From CAZNVB01 sp964651495 (GTDB taxonomy: Bacteria > Acidobacteriota > Aminicenantia > Aminicenantales > UBA8522), in contig CAZYWP010000017.1 of NCBI GenBank assembly GCA_964651495.1, positions 1 through 30,867 of the forward strand: a stretch of DNA of 30,867 nt. Reading direction: 5' to 3'. Below, one piece after another: positions 1-7,131 of the stretch. The notes beneath the pieces were generated by a model. It was not told the DNA's origin. It was given only the letters and a program-made list of their open reading frames with translations, and ran no database searches. The translations under genes were made by a program, and so were the position numbers. The stretch's first letter is position 1. Each line of letters starts with the position of its first letter.

Positions 1-74
1 AAGGAGGCGATGAGAGCAAAAATCCCCCCCAGGAGGACCAGTCCGCAAGCGAGGGTTTTATCGGGGGGTTTCAT
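1..74 (-). CDS. N-terminus of an exported or membrane protein, cut by the window edge
   Basis: An ATG on the minus strand (complement of 72-74) opens a frame that runs uninterrupted off the left edge. The 24 visible residues begin M-K-P-P-D-K-T and continue as a hydrophobic stretch (LACGLVLLGGIFALIAS), as expected for a signal peptide or a first membrane helix. No strong Shine-Dalgarno sequence is visible upstream; there is only a weak GAAG. The gene lies 139 nt downstream of the alcohol dehydrogenase stop and on the same strand, so it could be the third gene of that minus-strand group. Too little is present to name a family. It could be spurious, but the charged-then-hydrophobic pattern directly after an ATG argues for a real start. 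The gap 75-213 holds nothing else recognisable. Confidence 0.5.
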   Translation of the reverse strand, partial: MKPPDKTLACGLVLLGGIFALIAS

Positions 75-213
75 ATCTTCGAGGAAACAAAACTTGGTTT
101 TGGATCCACGGAAAGAACGCCCATCTTTAGCTCGATTTTCTTATCAATTATCGGGAAGGATCGTAAATCACCAGTAATACGAATGTCAAGAAATCTTGTC
201 GAAACTTGCTTTT

Positions 214-1353
214 TCAGGTATTGGGGATGAAAGCGCGCTGCAAAATGGCAGAGTAATCTGCGGCCGTGGCTTCGCGGGGATTGGACGGGTTCGAATTGTT
301 CTCGAAGGATTTCTGCGCGATCACGGGGAAATCGCTCTCCGGAATCCCCAAATCTCTAAACGTCGGTATGGAGAGTGAGAGGGACAAGTCCCTGATCTTC
401 TGGAGGAGGGCGTCCGCAGCCTCTTGTTGGTTTCTTGCCTCAACTCCTGAAGCCGAGGCGATCCGAGCATACTTCGCTTCCGCTGCCGGAAGATTGAATT
501 CCATCACGTAGGGCAGAAAGACCGCGCAGGCCACACCGTGCGGCGTGTCATAGAGCGACCCCACTGATTCGGCCAGGCAATGGACAGCCCCGACATCGCT
601 GTTGCCGAAGGCCATGCCGGCGAGAAGGCTCCCCATCATCAGACCTTCTCTGGCCTCGGCGTTATTCTTGATCTCCTGATATGCCGTGGGCAAGTAGCGG
701 AAAATCAAACGCACGGCCTCCAAGGCGAGTGTATCGGTGATGACAGTCGCCGGTTTGGACGTGTACGCTTCCACGGCGTGAGTCAGCGCGTCGAGCCCGG
801 TCGAAGCGACCAGACGCGGCGGCAGGGTCATAAGCAGGTCGGGGTCGACGAGCGCCACTGCCGGGTACATCAGCGGCCCCTTGATACTCATCTTGAATTT
901 ACGTCCGGCGTGGGTGATGACGGCCACCCAGGTCACCTCGCTGCCGGTGCCGCAGGTTGTCGGGAGGGCGAGGACGGGAAGCGGAGCCGTTTTGTACTTC
1001 TCGCGGCCCTCATAATCTTCGATCCGGCCGGGGTTTGTGGCCAGCAGGGCAATGGCCTTGGCGGCATCCAGGACACTCCCCCCTCCGAGCCCGATGATGA
1101 GGTCCGGCTGGAGCGACCTAACTGCCTCCCCTCCCCTGTCGACCGTTGTATTTTTGGGATTCGGCTCGATCTCATCAAAGACGGGAACGCCACTCAGCGG
1201 CACCCGGACCTTATTCAAGATTCCGGCGGCATCGATCCCCTTGTCCGTAACCAGAAAAGGCCGGGCCGCCCTCAGGCCGTCCTTCACAAGCGCGCCGAGC
1301 CCTCTGATCGCTCCCGGGCCGAAGTTGACCTGTGTCGGCAGGTGAAATTTCAT
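214..1353 (-). CDS. Iron-containing (type III) alcohol dehydrogenase
   Basis: This 379-residue protein has the usual length of group III, Fe-dependent, NAD(P)-linked alcohol dehydrogenases, which interconvert alcohols and aldehydes or ketones in the cytoplasm. The nucleotide-binding GLGGGS is at residues 88-93, followed by DAAKA. The metal ligands are all present: Asp188 and His192 in the LDALTHAVEAY segment, then His258 and His272, the latter in the conserved PHG context. The start codon lies inside the stop region of the upstream M28 peptidase gene (ATGA, 4-nt overlap) and has no ribosome-binding site of its own, so translation is probably coupled. Substrate cannot be read from the sequence; butanol, propanediol or lactaldehyde dehydrogenases are all possible relatives. 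Family assignment is secure; the physiological link with a secreted peptidase is unclear. Confidence 0.93.
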   Translation of the reverse strand: MKFHLPTQVNFGPGAIRGLGALVKDGLRAARPFLVTDKGIDAAGILNKVRVPLSGVPVFDEIEPNPKNTTVDRGGEAVRSLQPDLIIGLGGGSVLDAAKAIALLATNPGRIEDYEGREKYKTAPLPVLALPTTCGTGSEVTWVAVITHAGRKFKMSIKGPLMYPAVALVDPDLLMTLPPRLVASTGLDALTHAVEAYTSKPATVITDTLALEAVRLIFRYLPTAYQEIKNNAEAREGLMMGSLLAGMAFGNSDVGAVHCLAESVGSLYDTPHGVACAVFLPYVMEFNLPAAEAKYARIASASGVEARNQQEAADALLQKIRDLSLSLSIPTFRDLGIPESDFPVIAQKSFENNSNPSNPREATAADYSAILQRAFIPNT

Positions 1354-2888
1354 TTGCGGAAATTCAGGACGGGTTCGTCGCTCATGTCCATGATAGCGGC
1401 GAACAAAAGCTGGGCGATATCCTCCATGATCTCCGGTGTGATGGGATCGAGGTTGTCTCTGGTGTTATGGTAAGAGGGCGGCCGCTTAACCGGCACGATC
1501 TCCGAAGCGCCGACCGTCACGCTGGGCACCCCCTTCCAGAGAAAGCGCGCCGTATCCTGCCGCGGCCGGGCGATGTTGGAAAAAAAGCTCGAATCGATCA
1601 GCCGGTGGATATAGTTCCCGTTGGCCTTAGCCAGAAAGCCGTAAAAATCCGGGAAATTCTTCCCGGCCAGGACGTTGACCTTGTCGCCGATGCCGGGCCC
1701 TTCCATGTTGATGAAGGCGGCGGTTTTTTCCAGCGGGTAAGTCGGATGATTGACATAGAACTCGGATCCCGCAACCCCCTGTTCCTCCGCCCCGAAGAAA
1801 AAGAACATCACCGAACGCGGGGGCTTAACCGGGCACTTGGACATGGCCTCCGCCACTCCCAGCGTGACCGCCACGGCCGTAGCGTTATCGTTGGCCCCGG
1901 GCATGAGTTCCCACATGCGCCCAAGATGGTCGAGGTGTCCGCCCAGGATGATGACTTCCTCCTTGAGGGCAGGGTCGGCCCCCCCCAAAACGCCGATCAC
2001 GTTGTAACCGATTCCCTCCGGATGGTGTTCGGTGTTGTTCTTGATGGTGAAGGTCTTGCCGGTGGCAAAAGATTGAGGCTTCAGGGTCTTGGCAATTGCG
2101 GAAACCGTATCCTGATAAGCCCGGCCCGTTCCGGCGAAGATGTCCGTGACAACCGCATCGCCGACATGCGAGTAGATGAAACCGGCGTCGTAAGAATTAT
2201 TGGGATTGGCGATCGGCCCGTAATTGTAAAGCATTCCCTTGGCGCCGTGGGCCACGGCGTTCTCCAGTTTGTATTGATGGAATGAATAAGGCCGCCATTT
2301 CAGGAAAAGCTGTTCATCCTTGCCGGGAGAGACCGGCACTTCCCTCTCCATCAGGAGTATCTTTCCCTTGACATCCAGTCCGGCATAATCATCATAGTCC
2401 AGCTCGGGCGCTGTGACGCCGTAGCCGACATAGATGACTTCAGCCGTGATTTCACCGGATCCGGACGTTCCGCCGGGGATGAACTCGTCATCGAAGCGGT
2501 ACTGCTTTTTGACCATCCCATCGCCGACCGGCACATGGAGATACGCTTCGCAGCCGGGAAAGACAAGCGTGTAGGGATTGGAAAAGGCCTGCATGTATGT
2601 TCCGTTGTCTCCGGCAGGCGCAATCCCCCACTTCTTCAGCAATGAAGTCACCCACTCCGCGCAGGCGTTGTATTCCGGCGTCCCGGTCAGCCGGCCGGCG
2701 TATTTTTCCGAGACCAGCTCCTTGACGTAATCATAAAGCGTGTGGCTGGAGATCGAATGGAGGCTGAGGACGATTTTCTGCTCATCGGTGAGCTGCGCCG
2801 GCGCGCCCTGTCTCTGGGAAAAAGCAAGGTTTCCTCCGGCCAGAAACAGGATCAGAAGCGGGAAAATCAGCGCGGTTTTCTTTCTCAT
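1350..2888 (-). CDS. Secreted M28-family metallopeptidase with PA-like insert (copy 1)
   Basis: This 512-residue protein begins with a signal peptide (about residues 1-24, ending near AFS). A PA-like region lies at about 145-260, with the VGYGVTAPELDYDDYAG block typical of M28 peptidases, and a C-terminal zinc aminopeptidase domain covers about 290-505. Visible metal and catalytic residues are His318 (GGHLDH), Asp334 (GANDN), the Glu368-Glu369 pair (GAEEQG) and His474 (SYHNTRDN). Where most M28 enzymes have a zinc-ligand Asp (N-x-D-M), this protein has Glu396 in NMEGPG, a conservative but notable change. It probably removes N-terminal amino acids from peptides outside the cytoplasm. A GGAGAG ribosome-binding site (complement of 2893-2898) precedes the ATG. 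It is the first gene of a minus-strand pair with the alcohol dehydrogenase and is paralogous to the M28 gene at 4057-5556. Confidence 0.92.
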   Translation of the reverse strand: MRKKTALIFPLLILFLAGGNLAFSQRQGAPAQLTDEQKIVLSLHSISSHTLYDYVKELVSEKYAGRLTGTPEYNACAEWVTSLLKKWGIAPAGDNGTYMQAFSNPYTLVFPGCEAYLHVPVGDGMVKKQYRFDDEFIPGGTSGSGEITAEVIYVGYGVTAPELDYDDYAGLDVKGKILLMEREVPVSPGKDEQLFLKWRPYSFHQYKLENAVAHGAKGMLYNYGPIANPNNSYDAGFIYSHVGDAVVTDIFAGTGRAYQDTVSAIAKTLKPQSFATGKTFTIKNNTEHHPEGIGYNVIGVLGGADPALKEEVIILGGHLDHLGRMWELMPGANDNATAVAVTLGVAEAMSKCPVKPPRSVMFFFFGAEEQGVAGSEFYVNHPTYPLEKTAAFINMEGPGIGDKVNVLAGKNFPDFYGFLAKANGNYIHRLIDSSFFSNIARPRQDTARFLWKGVPSVTVGASEIVPVKRPPSYHNTRDNLDPITPEIMEDIAQLLFAAIMDMSDEPVLNFRK

Positions 2889-3362
2889 CGCACTCTCCGT
2901 TAGGGATCATTATGGAGAAGGCCTTTCTTATCACATCCAACACTGCGATTCAAGGCTCAACCCGGCAGCATTTCCAAACAATTGATTACTGTGATCGTCG
3001 CAGGATGCCGTACGAAAGCCCCCGTAGCGAATAGCGGCCCCCCGGGGGAATAGGCGAGGGTGTTGGGTGAGGAAGTCCGTCGAAGCCTGAGCGGGCACGG
3101 TTTCTCGACTGAAAGGAGAGAAGAGCGAAGGCTGAGTTCGAAGCGAGTCTCCTCGCCGGGGAGGGGAGCGGGCTGACGAATCCAATACCGGAGCCTCGAC
3201 GGGGGGAACCGACGGGACTGGTTCCCTGGGGTGCGGGGGCTGAGGGCGGCATCCTGCGCCCATGGAAATCATATAAGCGAAGTGGCATACGTTCGAGGTT
3301 GATTTGGGCCCCGGTTTTTGGTATTGTCATTTTCCGTCCTTAAGCCACCCAGGAGGTCAAGG
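2889..3362. other. Divergent intergenic region, 474 nt, no supportable gene
   Basis: This spacer separates the minus-strand peptidase from the plus-strand cyclophilin, so it must carry both promoters. Its centre (about 3000-3260) is very GC-rich. It includes a hairpin GGGAACC (3204-3210), 9-nt loop, GGTTCCC (3220-3226); a CCCCCCGGGGG run near 3040; and two near-identical 11-mers, CGAAGCCTGAG at 3081-3091 and CGAAGGCTGAG at 3126-3136. Two overlapping minus-strand frames of over 100 codons cross it, but both are Pro/Arg/Ser-rich with no recognisable domain. They look like a GC-rich artefact or decayed sequence. A dispersed genomic repeat is possible but cannot be tested here. Confidence 0.55.
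3299..3327 (+). promoter_or_regulatory. Candidate sigma-70-type promoter for the cyclophilin gene
   Basis: TTGATT (3299-3304) and TATTGT (3322-3327) are separated by exactly 17 nt. Each matches the consensus at four of six positions. It lies 35 nt upstream of the cyclophilin start and is correctly oriented. This is a sequence match only. Confidence 0.35.
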
Positions 3363-3941
3363 ATGACAAGAGCAATGCTTGTGTTTTTTCTGCTGGGCGC
3401 GTTCGTCGCCCTCTCCGGCGGGCAGGCCTCTGCCGCCAACCCCAAAGTCCTGCTGAAAACAAGCAAGGGGGACATCACGATCGAGATCGACGAGGCCAAG
3501 GCGCCCGTCTCGGTGAAGAATTTTCTCTCTTATGTCGATGACAAATTCTACAACGGAACGGTATTCCATCGAGTGATCAAAGGATTCATGATCCAGGGAG
3601 GAGGCTACACCGCGGATATGGCCGAGAAATCCTCCAAGCCGCCCATCAAAAACGAAGCCTCCAACGGGCTTAAAAACGTCAAGGGCTCCATCGCCATGGC
3701 CCGGACAAACGAGATCAACAGCGCCACCTGTCAGTTCTTCATCAACCACGTGGACAACGCTTTCCTTGATCATGTTCCCAACGATCCGGGACGTTACGGC
3801 TACGCGGTCTTCGGCAAGGTCATCGCCGGCTTGGACATCGTGGATGCCATTGCCAACTCGCCGACCGGGACCATCCACGGCATGGGCGATGTGCCGCGCC
3901 AGACGATCACGCTGATTTCCGTCGAGCGCATTGCGAACTAG
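3363..3941 (+). CDS. ppiA: Periplasmic cyclophilin-type peptidyl-prolyl cis-trans isomerase
   Basis: This 192-residue protein has a signal peptide (about residues 1-24, cleavage near ASA-AN) followed by one cyclophilin domain. It catalyses cis-trans isomerisation at proline bonds and so would assist folding of exported proteins. The active-site block FHRVIKGFMIQGG holds Arg70, Phe75 and Gln78, and QFFIN supplies the next conserved pocket (Phe125). The later NAFLDH and GYAVFGKV segments resemble bacterial PpiA rather than eukaryotic cyclophilin A, whose Trp is absent. The start was set at 3363 because AGGAGG (3351-3356) lies 6 nt upstream and the signal peptide follows at once. An upstream in-frame ATG at 3318 would add 15 residues and has no ribosome-binding site. 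It is probably cotranscribed with the M28 and M23 peptidases downstream. Confidence 0.93.
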   Translation: MTRAMLVFFLLGAFVALSGGQASAANPKVLLKTSKGDITIEIDEAKAPVSVKNFLSYVDDKFYNGTVFHRVIKGFMIQGGGYTADMAEKSSKPPIKNEASNGLKNVKGSIAMARTNEINSATCQFFINHVDNAFLDHVPNDPGRYGYAVFGKVIAGLDIVDAIANSPTGTIHGMGDVPRQTITLISVERIAN

Positions 3942-4056
3942 ACGCGACGACCACATCCCCGAATCCGATTTTATGGGGGGACGGGATGATTGGTTGACCT
4001 TTCTTAAACGCAACTTCTTCCGCTGGAGAACACCCGGCTTTTGAAAGGAGGGAAAT

Positions 4057-5556
4057 ATGAGAGTGAAATTCAGGCCTATCAATTTCCTTTGTTTTTTCTT
4101 TGCCTTGGCCGGCGCTGTTTCCGCGGCGGAAAAATTGTCCCCGGATGTCGCCAAGGCTTTGAATTCCATCCAGCCGTTTGACGCCTACTCGATCACCAAG
4201 CACCTCGCCTCGAAGGAGTTCGCCGGACGCCTCACCGGCCACGAAGGCTATACCGCGGCTGCCAGATGGGCGGCGGGCAGGTTCAAGGCCTGGGGCCTCA
4301 AACCGTTCAGCAAGGAGGCGGGGTACCTCCAGCCCTATCCCTCGCCGTATGTGGTGGTCGATCAAGCCGAAATGACGCTCTATCTCGCGGAAAAAGCCGA
4401 AGGGACCAAAGAGCCAGCCGTGAAAGAGATGAAGCTGCAACCGGAGAAGGACTTTCTCCCCCTCCTCTTTTCCGACAGCGGCGAACATACCGGAGACCTG
4501 GTTTTTGCCGGCTGGGGGATCAGCGCCCCGGACCTCGGTTATGACGACTACGCCGGCATCGATGTCCAGGGGAAATTTGTCCTCTGCTTCCGCGGCACTC
4601 CGGACCCGGCCGACAAACGCTATGAAGAACACGATCATCACCGCTATCGGATGAAGACGGCCAAGGCCAAAGGCGCCTTAGGCCTGGTCTACATTTACGA
4701 CGATATCGCCTCCAATCCCAACGGCGAATGGATCGAGGGATTCATTCCGGCCGAGGTCAATACCAAAATCGCCGACCTGATCCTCAAAGAGAAGGCCATC
4801 ACTGCGGCGGATCTACGGAAGGACCTGACGACCTACAAGAGGCCCATCTCCTTTCCTCTCCAGGCCAGGGTCCAGCTCAAAATCGAAGCGCGCCATTTCC
4901 CCGACGGGATCGGCTACAACGTTGTCGGCATCGCCGCGGGCACGGATCCCGTGCTCAAGAAAGAGTGCCTGGTCATCGGCGGCCATTTTGACCACAACGG
5001 CCTCCACATGGGACTGCTTTTTCCCGGAGCGGACGACAACGCCAGCGGCAGCGCCGCGGTCATGGAAATCGGCGAAGCGTTCTCCCGGCTGGCCGGGAAG
5101 CCCAAGAGATCTGTGATCTTCGTGCTCTTCGGCGGCGAAGAAAAGGGCCTGATGGGCTCCGAGTATTTCGTCGAGCATCTCCCGCCGGGATTCTCCAAGG
5201 TGGACGCCATGTTCAACTTCGACATGGTTGGCGAGGGAGACCGTGCGGGGATCGGCTACAGCGCCGCTTCTCCGGAGCTCAAAACCCTGCTCGAAGAAGC
5301 CGATGCGCACGTCAAAACGCTCAGCGGATCGTATCCCATCCGGGGAGTGGGCGTACGCGGCTCGGACCATGCTCCCTTCTTCCAGAAAGGCATCCCCTGC
5401 GTCTCTTTCCACTCCAACGGGCCGCATCTCCATTACCACCAGACCGGAGACACGATCTACCGCATCAACCCGGACATCATGGCCGATATCGCCCGGCTGG
5501 CTTTTCTGGCCGCTTTCACGCGGGCTGATCGAGCGGAAAACAGCCAAGCGAAGTAA
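4057..5556 (+). CDS. Secreted M28-family metallopeptidase with PA-like insert (copy 2)
   Basis: This 499-residue paralogue of the peptidase at 1350-2888 has the same layout. It has a signal peptide (about 1-23, ending VSAAE), a PA-like region with WGISAPDLGYDDYAG near 152-166, and a C-terminal M28 domain from about 285. The canonical zinc set is complete: His310 (GGHFDH), Asp327 (GADDN), Glu361-Glu362 (GGEEKG), Asp389 (NFDMVG) and His461 (YHQTGD). It is therefore expected to be an active exported aminopeptidase. The start is supported by AAAGGAGG at 4044-4051, 5 nt before the ATG. The 115-nt gap after the cyclophilin has no clear terminator, so cotranscription is likely. Both paralogues share the N-terminal segment containing AGRLTG, which supports an old duplication now split across a divergent promoter region. 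Confidence 0.94.
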   Translation: MRVKFRPINFLCFFFALAGAVSAAEKLSPDVAKALNSIQPFDAYSITKHLASKEFAGRLTGHEGYTAAARWAAGRFKAWGLKPFSKEAGYLQPYPSPYVVVDQAEMTLYLAEKAEGTKEPAVKEMKLQPEKDFLPLLFSDSGEHTGDLVFAGWGISAPDLGYDDYAGIDVQGKFVLCFRGTPDPADKRYEEHDHHRYRMKTAKAKGALGLVYIYDDIASNPNGEWIEGFIPAEVNTKIADLILKEKAITAADLRKDLTTYKRPISFPLQARVQLKIEARHFPDGIGYNVVGIAAGTDPVLKKECLVIGGHFDHNGLHMGLLFPGADDNASGSAAVMEIGEAFSRLAGKPKRSVIFVLFGGEEKGLMGSEYFVEHLPPGFSKVDAMFNFDMVGEGDRAGIGYSAASPELKTLLEEADAHVKTLSGSYPIRGVGVRGSDHAPFFQKGIPCVSFHSNGPHLHYHQTGDTIYRINPDIMADIARLAFLAAFTRADRAENSQAK

Positions 5557-5647
5557 AGAGCAACCAAAATTAGGTTTCTTAGGTAGAAAGGAAAGCAAGG
5601 AAAATTGACTGCATGACCCGGAACGAGGATCACATAGGCGTGCGACA

Positions 5648-6964
5648 ATGACGGCCGACACAGTGCAGCTCAAAATCCAGAAACCAAAGAAAAGGAAATC
5701 GCCTCTGACTCCGTTAATCCCGGTGGTCCTCGCCGCGGCCGCCATCATCATGGCCGTCCTGATCCACGACCGGGCTATCGAATCCAAGACGACGGCGGAG
5801 ACGGAAGCGAAGAGCCAAATGCCGGAAGCGCCGCCGGCCTCGGGGCAGGAGGTTCCTCCGCTCGTCGAGTACCGGGAAAGACTGCGGCCGCGGACGACGA
5901 TCGGTGAGGTCCTTTCCAACTACGGATTTTCTCCCTCCGACATCAACACTCTGTACCAGCAGACGAAGCCCGTCTACGACCTGCACCGCATCCGGGCTGG
6001 ACAGCAGATCCGGCTGTACGCCGGCCCGGAGGGACGGATCGAGCGCCTGGAGTATGATCTGGACGAAACGAACTATCTGGCCATCGAACGGCGGGAAGAC
6101 AGGTACTCGGCCGGGCTCCAGGCCCACCCGGTCGAGGTCGCAACCGGAATGATCTGCGGCCTGATCGAGGAGAGCCCGATCAGCGCCTTCAACCAGCTCG
6201 GCGAAGAGGATGCTCTGGCTCTTTCCTTCGCCGACCTTTTTGGCTGGGATGTGGATTTCTACATCGACCTCCAGGCGGGCGACCGCTTTAAAGTCATATT
6301 TGAGAAAAAATTCCTCAAGGGGAAGTCCATCGGATACGGGAACATTCTCGCCGCGGAGCTGGTCAATCAGGGGAAAATATTCCAGGCCTTTTATTATGCT
6401 CCTCCCGACACCGGCAAGCCCGGGCACTATGACGCAGACGGGAAATCTCTGGAGAAGGAGTTCCGCCGCTCCCCGATCAAATGGGCCCGCATCACCTCCC
6501 GGTTCAGCAGCAGCCGCCTGCACCCCATCCACAAAGTCTATCGGGCGCACTACGGCGTGGACTACGGCGCGTCCGTCGGCAGCCCCGTCCAGGCAACGGC
6601 CGACGGCACGGTTATCTTCGCCGGCTGGAACGGCGCCTCCGGCCGGATGCTTCGCCTCCGCCATAAAAACGCCTATGAAACCATGTACCTCCATCTGCGC
6701 AGCTTCGCCGCCGGCATCAAGGTCGGAGCCAGGGTCAATAGCGGAGACGTCATCGGCTATGTCGGCTCCTCGGGAGAATCGACCGGCCCGCATCTGGATT
6801 ATCGAATCAAATTGAAAGGAAGCTACCTCAATCCCCTGGGCGCTAGATTTGCGCCGGTCGAGCCGATCAAGGACCAATTCCTGGCCGATTACAAGACATC
6901 CATCAGAAAATATCAGATTCTGCTGGAAGACCCGCTGATCGTTGTCGCGCCCGGCATGTTTTAA
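5648..6964 (+). CDS. Membrane-anchored M23-family peptidase (LysM-like/OapA-type N-terminal region)
   Basis: This 438-residue protein has a Lys-rich cytoplasmic tail, one membrane helix (about residues 22-40) and a Pro-rich linker. A LysM-like region at about 75-125 includes TTIGEVLSNYGFSPSDI and RAGQQIRLY. A middle domain at 150-270 resembles that of Csd3/MepM-like enzymes, and a C-terminal M23 LytM domain covers about 295-400. Such proteins cut peptide crosslinks in peptidoglycan. Zinc and catalytic residues visible are His301 and Asp305 (HYGVD), His349 (YLHL) and His382 in GPHLDYR. The usual second His of the HxH motif is Asp384 here, so the metal site is either Asp-completed or weakened. 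No good ribosome-binding site precedes the ATG. The gene ends at an intrinsic terminator. Confidence 0.88.
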   Translation: MTADTVQLKIQKPKKRKSPLTPLIPVVLAAAAIIMAVLIHDRAIESKTTAETEAKSQMPEAPPASGQEVPPLVEYRERLRPRTTIGEVLSNYGFSPSDINTLYQQTKPVYDLHRIRAGQQIRLYAGPEGRIERLEYDLDETNYLAIERREDRYSAGLQAHPVEVATGMICGLIEESPISAFNQLGEEDALALSFADLFGWDVDFYIDLQAGDRFKVIFEKKFLKGKSIGYGNILAAELVNQGKIFQAFYYAPPDTGKPGHYDADGKSLEKEFRRSPIKWARITSRFSSSRLHPIHKVYRAHYGVDYGASVGSPVQATADGTVIFAGWNGASGRMLRLRHKNAYETMYLHLRSFAAGIKVGARVNSGDVIGYVGSSGESTGPHLDYRIKLKGSYLNPLGARFAPVEPIKDQFLADYKTSIRKYQILLEDPLIVVAPGMF

Positions 6965-6980
6965 CAGCCGGCGTTTTTTC
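6948..6980 (+). terminator. Rho-independent terminator after the M23 peptidase gene
   Basis: CGCCCGGC (6948-6955) pairs with GCCGGCG (6967-6973) with one bulged C. The inner TGTT and AACA pair as well, leaving a TT tip. TTTTTT (6974-6979) follows directly. The stop codon TAA lies inside the stem-loop, so termination would occur immediately after the coding region. Confidence 0.62.
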
Positions 6981-7131
6981 TTTCTTCAAGAGCGGGCGAT
7001 CTATCCGAACGCGGGCGGCTAACGCCAGACTGCGGCCCACAGAAACTCAAAGGCGAAGTGTCAAACCACGGGCATCCGGTGGGGTGACGACCACAGACTG
7101 CGAAAACGGGCCGGATAACAGAGCGGCGCCC

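Noticed and set aside
580..1473. 297-codon plus-strand frame opposite the alcohol dehydrogenase
   Set aside because: It has no recognisable protein features and is antisense to a gene with all metal ligands conserved.
2931..3330. Two overlapping minus-strand frames of over 100 codons in the divergent spacer
   Set aside because: Both are Pro/Ser/Arg-rich, overlap each other in different phases, lack ribosome-binding sites and show no domain.
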